From: Collimonas arenae
Lineage (GTDB): Bacteria; Pseudomonadota; Gammaproteobacteria; Burkholderiales; Burkholderiaceae_D
Direction of reading: 5' to 3'
Length of the DNA stretch: 64,000 nucleotides
NCBI RefSeq assembly: GCF_000786695.1
Contig: NZ_CP009962.1
Span: forward strand, 62,001-126,000
Every line of letters starts with the position of its first letter. Positions within the stretch are counted from its first letter, which is position 1. This document shows positions 43,675-52,345 of this stretch, one piece after another. The notes below the pieces were generated by a model that worked only from the letters and a program-made list of their open reading frames with translations, had not been told where the DNA came from and made no database searches. Made by a program: the position numbers and the translations under genes.

Positions 43675-44059
43675 CAGCGCTGGGAATGGTCGGCGCCTTC
43701 GGCTCGCTCGGTCAGTTTGCGATGCTGCCTTCCAATATGTCCTGCTGCCGGCGACACCGCTTGCCACCTATGTCTTTGCCACCGTCATGGGGCTGATATG
43801 GCTGGGCACCGTGCCGCTGTCGAATGGCGTGGTGGGGCAGATTTTCGGTTATCAATACATCTCCACGCTGTACGGCTTCGTGTTCCTGAGTCATCAGCTA
43901 GGCAGCTTTCTCGGCGTCTGGCTGGGTGGCGTGCTGTTCGACATGACCGGGAATTACCAGGCGGTCTGGGCGATCGCAATCGGCCTCAGCGCAGTGGCCG
44001 CGATCATCAGCCTGTCGATCGATGACCGGGCGGTGCAAGCCAGGCCGGCGCACGCTTGA
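43675..44059 (+). pseudogene. Remnant of an MFS transporter gene
   Basis: Two MFS fragments in different frames. The first reads LGMVGAFGSLGQFAMLP in one frame, then the sequence shifts to FATVMGLIWLGTVPLSNGVVG, GYQYISTLYGFVFLSHQ and LGSFLGVWLGGVLFDMTGN in another, ending in SLSIDDRAVQ. The middle transmembrane segments between them are missing, so the gene has both a deletion and a frameshift. It abuts the LysR stop, suggesting that LysR once regulated a transporter here. Confidence 0.75.
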
Positions 44060-44061
44060 AT

Positions 44062-44211
44062 ATGCCTGAACCATCATCCGCCCGCATTGTGAAATGGCTG
44101 GCTATCCTGCTTGGATGGCTGCTGTTGCTGGGACTACTGTCCCTTTGCCACCGGGATGATTTGCGGCCGGATTTCTTGCTGGAGATGGTTTCAGGAAATC
44201 TCATGTGCTGA
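44062..44211 (+). CDS. Small membrane protein
   Basis: 49 aa: a polar start MPEPSSARIVKW, one membrane helix (LAILLGWLLLLGLLSL), and an acidic end (CHRDDLRPDFLLEMVSG). It begins 2 bases after the MFS remnant stop and was probably the second gene of that transporter operon. It may no longer be expressed if the operon has decayed. Confidence 0.45.
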   Translation: MPEPSSARIVKWLAILLGWLLLLGLLSLCHRDDLRPDFLLEMVSGNLMC

Positions 44212-44274
44212 GCGAGTTGACGCGCTGGCGGCAAACGGTGGTTAGAATGGCGGCTGAAATAGTTTATTCATGCC

Positions 44275-44892
44275 ATGACCGAGCACACCAAACGCCTCAC
44301 CTGCGCCAGATGCCAGCGCCCGCAACGGACCTGCATCTGCGGTTTCATTACGCCCACGCCGCATGCAGTGGAAGTGCTGATCCTGCAGCACCCGCTGGAA
44401 GTACATAACGCAAAAGGCAGCGTACGCCTGCTCAACCTGAGTTTACCGCATAGCGAGGTATTGGTCGGCGAGACGTTTGCCGAACCGCTACTGAGGCTGC
44501 GGCTCGCGCAGGATGGAAAACAGTCGATCCTGCTGTATCCGGACAGCTCCGAAGATGAAGGTCTCAAGCTGCCGATCCCACCGGTTTTAGATGCGACGTT
44601 GCTGCAGGATCCGACAGGATTGCGCCTGGTTGTCCTGGATGGCACTTGGCGCAAAAGCCGCAAAATGCTGTATCTCAATCCTTTGCTACAGACGTTGCCG
44701 CGCCTGCCTTTGCGCAATCCGCCGCCATCCCTATATGCGATTCGCAAGGCGCAGGCTCCGGGGCAGCTGTCGACGCTCGAAGCAACTTGTTATGCCTTGA
44801 CGCAATTGGAAAGAAGCGAGCAGAAATATCAGCCTTTGCTCAATGCGTTTACCGGCTTTGTTGCGCAGCAATCTGCTTATGCAGAAGCCTAG
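44275..44892 (+). CDS. DTW domain tRNA-uridine aminocarboxypropyltransferase
   Basis: 205 aa. A zinc-type N terminus (CARCQRPQRTCICG) is followed by LILQHPLEVHNAKGSVRLL and the defining DTW motif, here VLDGTWRKSRKML. PPSLYAIRKAQAPGQLSTLEA completes the family pattern. Enzymes of this group (E. coli TapT) transfer the aminocarboxypropyl group of SAM to uridine 47 of tRNA, making acp3U. The motif is DGTW rather than DxTW with a second acid, which is the common form. It is transcribed alone. Confidence 0.87.
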   Translation: MTEHTKRLTCARCQRPQRTCICGFITPTPHAVEVLILQHPLEVHNAKGSVRLLNLSLPHSEVLVGETFAEPLLRLRLAQDGKQSILLYPDSSEDEGLKLPIPPVLDATLLQDPTGLRLVVLDGTWRKSRKMLYLNPLLQTLPRLPLRNPPPSLYAIRKAQAPGQLSTLEATCYALTQLERSEQKYQPLLNAFTGFVAQQSAYAEA

Positions 44893-44939
44893 GCGGACAG
44901 TATTGTGTAAGTGGATTCATCCGTCGATTCGTAGCCGTA

Positions 44940-45608
44940 TCATGGATGCGTACCGGATTTCTCATCCTTGTGATTCCGGGACAATAGGGCAATCACTTCC
45001 TCGTCTTCGACCTGCCGAAAATCCCGATAAAACTGCCCCACCGCGAAAAAGCCCGTCGGCGCGAGGAGGCAGAAAATCCTGTCGGCCAGCGGCCGGACTT
45101 GCTCCAGGCTCTCCGGCGCCGCGACAGGCACCGCACATATCAATTCAGCCGGCTGTCTGGCGCGGACCGTATGCAAGGCGGCGATCATCGTCGCGCCGCT
45201 TGCCATGCCGTCATCTATTACTATCGCGATACGGCCGCGAGGATCGATGGCTTGCTGGTGCGGTGTAAAGCGAAGCCGGCGCTCTCTGAGCAGCAGAAGT
45301 TGCCGGTGCTTTTCTTCTTCGAGAAAAGCGCCGGTTCCACCTGCCTCGTCGGCAAAGGAGTTGATATAGACCCAACCGGTCTCGTCGATCGCACCGATCG
45401 CACATTCTTGATGAAAGGGTGCGCCGAGCTTATGCACCAAGACAATATCCAGCTCGCCATCCAGCCGCTGCGCCAGCACCTTCCCCATGGGGACTGCGCC
45501 ACGGGGAATCGCCAGGATCAACGGGTTTCGCCCTTTATATTCGTGCAAATCATGCGCCAGCATTTGCGCTGCTTCCGTCCGATTTGCAAAAATCTTCAGC
45601 ATATTCAT
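44940..45608 (-). CDS. Phosphoribosyltransferase family protein
   Basis: 222 aa. The PRPP-binding loop is clear, IAIVIDDGMASGATMIAAL, with the upstream AIPRGAVPMGKVLAQRLDGE and LDIVLVHKLGAP. These belong to a group of small phosphoribosyltransferase-like proteins often linked to stress responses in Burkholderiales, usually near universal stress proteins. Here one lies 75 bases upstream on the same strand. Substrate unknown. Confidence 0.87.
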   Translation of the reverse strand: MNMLKIFANRTEAAQMLAHDLHEYKGRNPLILAIPRGAVPMGKVLAQRLDGELDIVLVHKLGAPFHQECAIGAIDETGWVYINSFADEAGGTGAFLEEEKHRQLLLLRERRLRFTPHQQAIDPRGRIAIVIDDGMASGATMIAALHTVRARQPAELICAVPVAAPESLEQVRPLADRIFCLLAPTGFFAVGQFYRDFRQVEDEEVIALLSRNHKDEKSGTHP

Positions 45609-45683
45609 CAGATGTTGATTTGATCGCGGTGCAGCGCCATTTTGTACGTTGAAGAAGGCGCAAGATTCAAACCTACATGTTGT

Positions 45684-46121
45684 CTAATGGAATACCAGCA
45701 CCGGATTTTTGCTGTGCGTGAGTACTTTTTCCGTTTCACCGCCGCCAAAAAGTCCTTTCACGCCTCTCCTGCCATGCGAGGCCATGGCGATCAGGTCGCA
45801 ATGCTTGTCTTCCGCCACCTTGATGATTGCCTCATAAGGATGATCGTTGATGACATATTCCGTTTCGCACTCCACGCCGGCTTCTTTTGCAGCCTGTTCT
45901 ATCGCCTGCAGGAACCTGCCGGCCTGAGCGATGCCGACGCTGTCGAATTGCTCCTTGGTATCGACCAGCGTATGCAAATGGCGGCTAAATACGTGATATT
46001 CGGGGATGACATGCATGCCGGTTACCCGGGCATGGTTTTCCTTGGCAAATTGCATGCATTGCTTGATCGCTGCTTCGGATGCTACGGAACCATCGGTCGG
46101 TAATAGCAGATGCTTGAACAT
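45684..46121 (-). CDS. Universal stress protein, UspA family
   Basis: 145 aa. The N-terminal strand and loop read HLLLPTDGSVASEAAIKQC, and the nucleotide-binding end is LIAMASHGRRGVKGLFGGGE, which is the ATP-binding GxxGRRG pattern. Usp proteins of this type accumulate in stationary phase or under respiratory stress. GAAGGAGAAGG lies before the ATG, an exceptionally strong ribosome-binding site. The phosphoribosyltransferase gene follows on the same strand. Confidence 0.9.
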   Translation of the reverse strand: MFKHLLLPTDGSVASEAAIKQCMQFAKENHARVTGMHVIPEYHVFSRHLHTLVDTKEQFDSVGIAQAGRFLQAIEQAAKEAGVECETEYVINDHPYEAIIKVAEDKHCDLIAMASHGRRGVKGLFGGGETEKVLTHSKNPVLVFH

Positions 46122-46510
46122 TTCCTTCTCCTTCAGTTCAATCCCTCGGTGTAGCGAGGTTGCCTGGAAAGCCTTGTTTCATCGCGATGTTCCATGACGA
46201 AACTGGCTGGTTCCACATTAAAGAATATGAAAAATATAGAAGGAATTCCAGTGAAGTTTATCCCCCGCCGGGGCCGTCAATTCAGCCGTTGGCAGATGTA
46301 AAACATTATCCGGATGGCATGTCTTGCAAAGCTGGATAGCGCATGCTGTTTGAATTGGCGCCAGCGGTTGTTTCAATTGCGTTCGCCGCATGTGAAAGCA
46401 TTGCGCAGTTGCCGTATGTCCAATAGAATCGTCGCTGGAACATGCCCGCCAAGGGTAACCAGGTTCCAACGTCGCTCGGACGGTTCCGGGCGCTAACGTG
46501 AAAGAAATCC
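46122..46510. other. Intergenic region, no gene seen
   Basis: Divergent gap between the universal stress protein and alaC. ORFs in it lack ribosome-binding sites and coding character. No repeat or operator was recognised. Confidence 0.55.
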
Positions 46511-47710
46511 ATGTCTGAATCCCAAGCTCCGCGTAAATTTTCTCGCATCGAACGCCTCCCTCCCTACGTATTTAACATCACCGCCGAATTGAAGATGGCG
46601 GCACGCCGTCGTGGCGAAGATATCGTCGATATGTCGATGGGCAATCCGGACGGCGCCACGCCGCCGCACATTGTCGAGAAACTGATCGAGGTATCGCAAC
46701 GTCCCGACACCCACGGTTATTCGGCATCCAAAGGGATTCCCAGGTTGCGGCGGGCGATCGCCCACTGGTATAAAAAACGCTACGACGTCGAGTTCAATCC
46801 GGACACCGAAGCGATCGTCACCATCGGCTCCAAGGAAGGGCTGGCGCATCTGATGCTGGCGACCCTGGACCGCGGCGATACGGTGCTGGTGCCAAATCCC
46901 AGCTACCCGATCCACATCTATGGCGCGGTGATCGCCGGCGCCGATATCCGTTCGGTGCGCATGAGTCCAGGCGTCGATTTTTTCGCCGAACTGGAGCGGG
47001 CGATACGGGAAAGCTATCCCAAACCGAAAATGATGGTGCTGGGTTTCCCCTCCAACCCCACCGCGCAATGCGTCGAGCTGGAGTTTTTCGAGCGTGTGGT
47101 CAAGCTGGCGAAGGAGCACAACATCCTGGTGGTGCATGACCTGGCGTACGCCGATATCGTTTTCGATGGCTGGAAGGCGCCGTCGATCATGCAGGTGCCG
47201 GGCGCACGCGATGTTGCGGTGGAGTTCTTTACGCTCTCCAAGAGCTACAACATGGCAGGCTGGCGCATCGGATTCATGGTCGGCAACAAGGAGTTGGTGG
47301 CGGCTTTGGCGCGCATCAAGAGCTATCACGACTACGGTAGTTTCACGCCGGTGCAGGTGGCTGCCATTGCCGCGCTGGAAGGCGACCAGCAATGCGTCGA
47401 GGATATTTGCGCCAAGTACCAGAGCCGGCGCGATGTCCTGGCCAAGGGCTTGCACGAAGCCGGCTGGATGGTCGATATTCCGAAGGCGTCGATGTACATC
47501 TGGGCCCGCATACCGGAGCAGTACCGGCATCTGGGATCGCTGGAATTTTCCAAGCAGTTGCTGGAAAAGGCCAAGGTCTGCGTCTCTCCCGGCATCGGCT
47601 TCGGCGAGTACGGTGACGAGTATGTGCGCTTTGCCTTGATTGAGAACGAAGCCCGGATCCGGCAGGCGATTCGTGGCATCAAGACAATGTTGCGAGAGCC
47701 TAAGGCCTGA
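46511..47710 (+). CDS. alaC: Alanine transaminase AlaC
   Basis: 399 aa. The family pattern is complete: [17 protein letters not shown] at the start, [50 protein letters not shown], and the PLP lysine in [18 protein letters not shown]. AlaC makes alanine from pyruvate and glutamate. In many betaproteobacteria alaC precedes hom and thrC; here neither follows. A terminator-like hairpin lies 50 bases after the stop. Confidence 0.92.
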   Translation: MSESQAPRKFSRIERLPPYVFNITAELKMAARRRGEDIVDMSMGNPDGATPPHIVEKLIEVSQRPDTHGYSASKGIPRLRRAIAHWYKKRYDVEFNPDTEAIVTIGSKEGLAHLMLATLDRGDTVLVPNPSYPIHIYGAVIAGADIRSVRMSPGVDFFAELERAIRESYPKPKMMVLGFPSNPTAQCVELEFFERVVKLAKEHNILVVHDLAYADIVFDGWKAPSIMQVPGARDVAVEFFTLSKSYNMAGWRIGFMVGNKELVAALARIKSYHDYGSFTPVQVAAIAALEGDQQCVEDICAKYQSRRDVLAKGLHEAGWMVDIPKASMYIWARIPEQYRHLGSLEFSKQLLEKAKVCVSPGIGFGEYGDEYVRFALIENEARIRQAIRGIKTMLREPKA

Positions 47711-47760
47711 GGAAACGGAAATCCACGTCCGTTACTTGGGTTATTTACTAGCGTCACTTC

Positions 47761-47787
47761 AGCCGGCAATGATGTCTAGCGCCGGCT
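47761..47787 (+). terminator. Terminator-like hairpin downstream of alaC
   Basis: AGCCGGC / GCCGGCT, a 7-base stem with a 13-base loop followed by TTTCCT. Confidence 0.55.
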
Positions 47788-47819
47788 TTCCTAAAAGCTA
47801 AGGTCTAAGGTCATTGGCC

Positions 47820-47845
47820 GCAGAGCGATCAGCAGATCGCTCTGC
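47820..47845. repeat. Perfect 11-base inverted repeat
   Basis: GCAGAGCGATC / GATCGCTCTGC with loop AGCA. It lies in the 560-base gap between alaC and tagH. No T-run follows; the function is unknown. Confidence 0.5.
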
Positions 47846-48168
47846 TCGCCATCCGTGAGAATGTTGTCAAGCATTTGACTCGCATGACGGGTATAGCTTC
47901 GCCAAGTGTCCTGTCTTTCATCGTTGCCTTTCCTCTTCCGCCTTGCCGGCACTTGGACAATGGCGCATTTCCCGCCCTGTATTTCCAACTAAATCCACCC
48001 ATAGACAAATCGCAAGCAAATCCTTTGTTGTCTCTGGGATATGGCTTGTGTTTCAAGCTGACACAAAATGTCACCAAAGCTGACAAGAGAGGGCAGTTTT
48101 GCAGGTCGCGATCCCGCCAATTACCAGGTTTTTCGGGCTTCTCGCGCCGATTTCCGGCGGCATGACTT

Positions 48169-48184
48169 GGGCATGAAACTTGCA
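48169..48184 (+). promoter_or_regulatory. Candidate sigma-54 promoter of the type VI signalling cluster
   Basis: GGGCATGAAACTTGCA: GG at 48170-48171 and GC at 48182-48183 have the required 10-base spacing, and the flanks match the consensus TGGCACG-N4-TTGCW at most positions. It lies 88 bases before the tagH start. Sigma-54 control with a bacterial enhancer-binding protein is known for several type VI secretion loci. Confidence 0.5.
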
Positions 48185-48271
48185 GTCAGGCAAACATGAT
48201 AGACACACAAAATTTGCGCAAATTCTGTGTGTTTGCACTGTGTCTGAAAAAATTTGGCCTGGACCGTATCG

Positions 48272-49474
48272 ATGATCAAAATTAGTGTTATTTCTTACAA
48301 CAATACTGCGCCCGAACTGCCTATGTCGGCTGTGTTCGGCCGTGAGCCGAAAACCCTGGGCCGTAGTGAAGACAATTATTTCGTGCTGGCGGATCCGCGC
48401 AATCTTGTCTCGCGCACCCAGGCCGAAATCAAAAGCGATGGCATCCGCCAGACCATCACTAACCTTAGTCGTGCCAATCCGATATTGCTGAACGGTCGCG
48501 AGATCGACGCCGAATGTGAATACGATTTGCAGATCGGCGATGAACTGCAGATCGGACTGTATTTGCTGCGTGCCGAAGCGCAGCTCAATTTAATGAAAGA
48601 TAGCTCAGACATGATCTCGACCAATCCGGCGCGCCGAGTCAATGCCAGCAAACCGCTGCTTAGCGTATCCGAGACGCGCCTGGCGGCCCTGGCGCAACTG
48701 AATCTGGAGTTGGCCGCCACCGCCAATGCGGCGTTGCCGACTTCTCCGGCTGCCGCAGCTGCGGTAGCGCGTTCTGCGAACCTGGCCAACCAGGCGCCGG
48801 CCGCCCATGCGCTCACAGCGCCAAGCCAAAGCGACGACAGCCAGCAGCAGGCCGAACCGGCCGCTTCCAGCGATGCACTGGTCCAGGCATTCATGAAAGG
48901 CGCAGGCCTGCCGCCTGACACGCTGCCGTCAAACCTGACGCCCGAGTTCATGGAAACCGTCGGCAAGTTGTTGGCGATTGCCGTGCAAGGCACGATTGAT
49001 TTGAATGCCGCCCGTTCATTGGTAAAGCGCGAAGCGCACGCCGATGTCACCAAGGTGGTGGTGCGCAACAATAATCCGCTGAAATTTTTCCCGGACAGCC
49101 AAACCGTGCTGAGCCAGATGCTGCGCAAGAAAATGCCCGGTTTCATGACCGCCACCGAAGCCATGCAGGACGCTTACGAAGATCTGCATGTGCATCAGCT
49201 AGGCGTGGTGTCGGGCATGCGCGCCAGCATGAACGAGGTCTTGCAGCGCTTCAGTCCGGAAGTGATGGAGAAACGTTCGAAAAAAGGCGGCGTGCTGGAT
49301 AAATTGCTGCCGGGTACGCGCAAAGCCAAGCTATGGGATGCCTATGTCGTGCGTTATCAACGCATCATTGCGGAATCGTCGCAGGACGATTTCCAGACCT
49401 TGTTCGGCAAAGCTTTTTTGCAAGCCTATGAACGAAAAATCGAAAAGATGAAGAAGGTCATTCAGAATGCATAG
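48272..49474 (+). CDS. tagH: Type VI secretion-associated FHA protein TagH
   Basis: About 400 aa. The N-terminal FHA domain (residues 1-100) has FGREPKTLGRSEDNYFVLAD, RTQAEIKSDG and LNGREI, the phosphothreonine-binding loops. An Ala/Gln-rich linker (about 120-200) leads to the TagH C-terminal domain: FMKGAGLPPDTLPSNLTPEF, NNNPLKFFPDSQTVLSQML and LPGTRKAKLWDAYVVRYQRI. TagH (Fha) is the phosphorylation-controlled scaffold of type VI secretion. ATG 48272 is chosen because the FHA domain starts there; the frame extends a few codons upstream. The kinase, phosphatase and TssQ genes follow, but no structural tss genes are in view. Confidence 0.88.
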   Translation: MIKISVISYNNTAPELPMSAVFGREPKTLGRSEDNYFVLADPRNLVSRTQAEIKSDGIRQTITNLSRANPILLNGREIDAECEYDLQIGDELQIGLYLLRAEAQLNLMKDSSDMISTNPARRVNASKPLLSVSETRLAALAQLNLELAATANAALPTSPAAAAAVARSANLANQAPAAHALTAPSQSDDSQQQAEPAASSDALVQAFMKGAGLPPDTLPSNLTPEFMETVGKLLAIAVQGTIDLNAARSLVKREAHADVTKVVVRNNNPLKFFPDSQTVLSQMLRKKMPGFMTATEAMQDAYEDLHVHQLGVVSGMRASMNEVLQRFSPEVMEKRSKKGGVLDKLLPGTRKAKLWDAYVVRYQRIIAESSQDDFQTLFGKAFLQAYERKIEKMKKVIQNA

Positions 49475-49719
49475 AACTCATTTCACCCATAGCCGTGAGT
49501 GCGAACGCGGCTATTTGGGAGGTAGTGCAAGGCGCGTCGCGCAGCCAAGGGTGGTTCTCTTGGCAAGCGACGGATGGCCGCCCCACGCAACGCAGCAATA
49601 CGCCCAAATAGCCCGTTCCCTCCGGGTTGTTGCCAGAACCGGCGCTGGCCGCGTTGCACTCCTTGCCGGCGCCGTTTCTGGCAACAACGCATCTCACGGC
49701 TATGGGTGAAATGAGTTCT
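49473..49719. mobile_element. 247-base MITE-like element with perfect 27-base terminal inverted repeats
   Basis: The ends at 49473-49499 and 49693-49719 are perfect inverted copies (27 of 27), beginning AGAACTCATTTCACC and ending with the mirror. Two nested inverted repeats lie inside: GGCTATTTGGG/CCCAAATAGCC (49509-49519 and 49603-49613) and GTTGCCAGAA/TTCTGGCAAC (49629-49638 and 49676-49685). There is no transposase ORF and no clear target duplication. It starts at the tagH stop and its right end contains the start codon of the next gene, so it has been inserted between two genes of one operon. Confidence 0.75.
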
Positions 49720-50496
49720 CGGCTGCTCAGCGACACTGCGGTACCGGTGGTGCTGAGCCTGGCGCAGCTGAGTCATGCGGGTGGGCGGCAAGTCAACCAG
49801 GATTCCTGGGGCAGCGCACAGCAGGACGACCTGACTTGCATCATTGTTTCCGACGGCGTCGGCGGTGAATACGGCGGTGAAATTGCATCGAATGTCGTGG
49901 TCCATTCGATCATGGAAGTATTTGTCGAAGAAGCATCCTTCGGACCGCGCGCGCTGCAATCCTATGTCGATCACGCCGTCGCGCAACTGTACCGGCGACA
50001 GGCGCAGATCCCGCGCCTCAAAGACATGAGTGCGACAGTGGCGACGTTGCTGATCGACCAAAAGAATCGCTGCGCGCTATGGGCGCATATGGGCGATACC
50101 AGGATCTACCAGTTTCGCCGCGGCCAATTGTTGAACTACACCAAGGATCACAGCCTGATCCAGCAATTCGTCGATGCCGGTCATTGTTCGCCGGACCAGT
50201 TGCGTCGCCATCCGCGCCGCAGCATCCTGTGCGCGGCTGCCGGCGTCGAGGGTAGTGGACCGGCGGAGGTCATGCAGAACGCGATCCAGATACAAGACGG
50301 CGATGCCTTCCTGATCTGTACCGACGGTTTCTGGGAGTGGATCAGCGAAGCGGAAATGGTGCGCGCAGCGACCCAGGCCGGCTCGGCCCAGGACTGGCTC
50401 ACCATCATGCATACGGTGGTGGAGCAAAATGGCCGGGCTTCCAGCGTGCCGCTGGATAACTGTACGGCATTCACGATTTACGTCGGCAACCCATAA
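49711..50496 (+). CDS. PP2C-family serine/threonine phosphatase (PppA-like)
   Basis: 261 aa from ATG 49711 (264 from 49702). PP2C landmarks are GGRQVNQDS, VSDGVGGEYGGEIASN (metal-binding Asp and Gly-Gly), LWAHMGDTRIYQFRRG and FLICTDGFWEWIS. PppA removes phosphates from Fha/TagH and keeps type VI secretion off. Both possible start codons lie inside the right terminal repeat of the inserted element, so the first residues (MSSRLLSD) are partly encoded by it. It was probably coupled to tagH before the insertion. Confidence 0.9.
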   Translation: MSSRLLSDTAVPVVLSLAQLSHAGGRQVNQDSWGSAQQDDLTCIIVSDGVGGEYGGEIASNVVVHSIMEVFVEEASFGPRALQSYVDHAVAQLYRRQAQIPRLKDMSATVATLLIDQKNRCALWAHMGDTRIYQFRRGQLLNYTKDHSLIQQFVDAGHCSPDQLRRHPRRSILCAAAGVEGSGPAEVMQNAIQIQDGDAFLICTDGFWEWISEAEMVRAATQAGSAQDWLTIMHTVVEQNGRASSVPLDNCTAFTIYVGNP

Positions 50497-50581
50497 CCGG
50501 TAACAAACAATCATTAGCTGGCCATGACAGACGGCTTGATCACACATTGAATAATATGACTAACGTCGAATCCAACTGAAC

Positions 50582-52324
50582 ATGCAAAACGCCCAATCGG
50601 TTGAACCGCAAGAATCATCGGCAACGGCTGTCGAGAACTGCCTGCCGAAAGGTACGCGCCTGGCCGATTTTGAAATCATCGGCGTGATCGGCGAAGGCGG
50701 TTTTGGCATCGTCTATTTTGCCTTCGACCGCTCGCTGCGGCGCATGGTCGCCATCAAGGAATATATGCCGGGCGCATTCGCCGGGCGCGGGCCGGACAAG
50801 AAAGTGGTGGTGCGCTCGCAGCGCCATCGCGAAACCTTTACCATCGGTCTCAAGAGTTTTATCAAGGAAGCCCGCCTGCTGGCGCAATTCGACCATCCGG
50901 CGCTGATCAAGGTATACCGCTTCTGGGAACAGAACAATACCGCCTACATGGCGATGCGTTATTACGAAGGCCGCACGCTCAAGAGCGTGGTGCAGAACAC
51001 ACCGGGCCAGGTGACCGAAGCATGGCTCAAAAGCATGCTCAAGCCGATGCTGGAAGCGCTGGCGGCCATGTACCGTGTGCAGATCTTGCATCGCGATATC
51101 TCACCCGACAACATCATGATCCAGAAAAGCGGCGAAGCGGTGCTGCTGGATTTCGGCGCGGCGCGCCAGATTATCGGCGACATGACGCATTCGCTAACAG
51201 TGATCCTGAAGCCGGGTTATGCACCGGTCGAGCAATACGCCGACGATGCAATGATGAAGCAAGGGCCGTGGACCGATATCTACTCCTTGTCGGCGGTGAT
51301 TTACTTCGCCATCCTCAAGACGGCGCCGCCGACGTCCGTCGCACGCATGATCAAGGACCCGATCGAGCTGCTGCAAAACGGCCAGCACAGCGGTTTCAGC
51401 AAGGAATTCCTTGCTGCGATCGATAAGGGGCTGGCAGTCAAGCCGGACGACCGGCCGCAATCGATTGAAGAATTCCGCAAACTGCTCGACCTGGAACTGT
51501 CGGTGCCGATACCAATGCCTGATAGTGATGTCGTGCCGCTTGTCATCTCCAGCGCTGGCAAACGCAAATCGCGGTCTGGCGCGGGCGCTGCCGCTGCTGC
51601 CGGTAAGCACGGTGGAAATGGCCATGCGACGCCACCCGTCGTCAACGTGATGGAGCGGCCGTTGCATGCGCCGGCCTTATGGATTGCGGGAGCGGTTTGC
51701 GTGGTGCTCGCCAGCGCCTATTTTTGGCTCAGGCCGGCACAGCCGCAGATGCCTGAGGTATCGCTGGTTGCGTCTCATATGCCGGCGAGTCTGGCGCTAC
51801 CCGCAACTGTCGCGCCGCAGCCGGCGCCAAACGCCGCAGTGGCCGGCGAGCAAATCCTGGATGAAGAAACCATCAGTTGGGAAACCCTGAAAGAGCTGAA
51901 AGGCGTCACCGCGCAGCAAATTACCGCTTTCCTGCAAAAATACCCTGGCAGCAAGCACGCTGAAGTTGCCCGCGCCCGACTGGCGGAGTTGCAAGGAAAG
52001 AGCGCTGCCGATACGTCAGCCAAGCTGGCCGAAGTGAAAGGTGCCGAAGTGAAAACGGCGGAAGCCAAATCAGCCGACGCCAAGGCGGTTGAGGTGAAAC
52101 CCGTCGATGCTACCGGTGTGGTGACGCTGACGATCAAGCCCTGGGGTAACGTTGTGGTGGATGGCAATTTGAAAGGCGCCAGTCCGCCGTTGAAGAAGTT
52201 GGTCCTGCCGGAAGGAAAGCACCAGATCAAGGTGGTGAATCCGAGTTTTCCGGATCGTGTCTTTGAAATTGACGTCAACCAGAAAAAATCGCGTAGTATC
52301 GACTACGATTTTTCGTCCCGCTAA
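50582..52324 (+). CDS. Serine/threonine protein kinase with PEGA domain (PpkA-like)
   Basis: 580 aa. The kinase domain covers residues about 28-300: GEGGFGIVYF (glycine loop, 37-42), MVAIKEYMPG (Lys59), ILHRDISPDNIMI (catalytic Asp172) and LLDFGAARQ (DFG at 190). A basic linker is followed by one membrane helix (about 364-383, ALWIAGAVCVVLASAYFWL), then a periplasmic part with a repeated KSADAK/EVKTAE region and a C-terminal PEGA domain (TLTIKPWGNVVVDGNLKG). The PEGA domain suggests sensing of an envelope signal. It pairs with the upstream phosphatase and TagH to control type VI secretion. Confidence 0.9.
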   Translation: MQNAQSVEPQESSATAVENCLPKGTRLADFEIIGVIGEGGFGIVYFAFDRSLRRMVAIKEYMPGAFAGRGPDKKVVVRSQRHRETFTIGLKSFIKEARLLAQFDHPALIKVYRFWEQNNTAYMAMRYYEGRTLKSVVQNTPGQVTEAWLKSMLKPMLEALAAMYRVQILHRDISPDNIMIQKSGEAVLLDFGAARQIIGDMTHSLTVILKPGYAPVEQYADDAMMKQGPWTDIYSLSAVIYFAILKTAPPTSVARMIKDPIELLQNGQHSGFSKEFLAAIDKGLAVKPDDRPQSIEEFRKLLDLELSVPIPMPDSDVVPLVISSAGKRKSRSGAGAAAAAGKHGGNGHATPPVVNVMERPLHAPALWIAGAVCVVLASAYFWLRPAQPQMPEVSLVASHMPASLALPATVAPQPAPNAAVAGEQILDEETISWETLKELKGVTAQQITAFLQKYPGSKHAEVARARLAELQGKSAADTSAKLAEVKGAEVKTAEAKSADAKAVEVKPVDATGVVTLTIKPWGNVVVDGNLKGASPPLKKLVLPEGKHQIKVVNPSFPDRVFEIDVNQKKSRSIDYDFSSR

Positions 52325-52345
52325 TATTTTCGTCAAGAGCACTGA

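Noticed and set aside
46493..47530. 345-codon minus-strand ORF opposite alaC
   Set aside because: A shadow of the AlaC frame, which has clear aminotransferase motifs.
47791..47988. Minus-strand ORF of 65 codons downstream of alaC
   Set aside because: Part of it reads like protein (SQMLDNILTDGEQSDLLIALR), but the frame contains a perfect inverted repeat, no ribosome-binding site was seen and there is no family match. It could be a gene remnant.
49473..49719. Complete insertion sequence between tagH and the phosphatase gene
   Set aside because: No transposase ORF fits inside 247 bases, so it is described as a non-autonomous element.
51990..52110. Repetitive Lys/Ala/Glu region in the kinase as a separate repeat or coiled-coil domain
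   Set aside because: Low-complexity spacer between the membrane helix and the PEGA domain. The repeats are imperfect and lack a clear heptad pattern.
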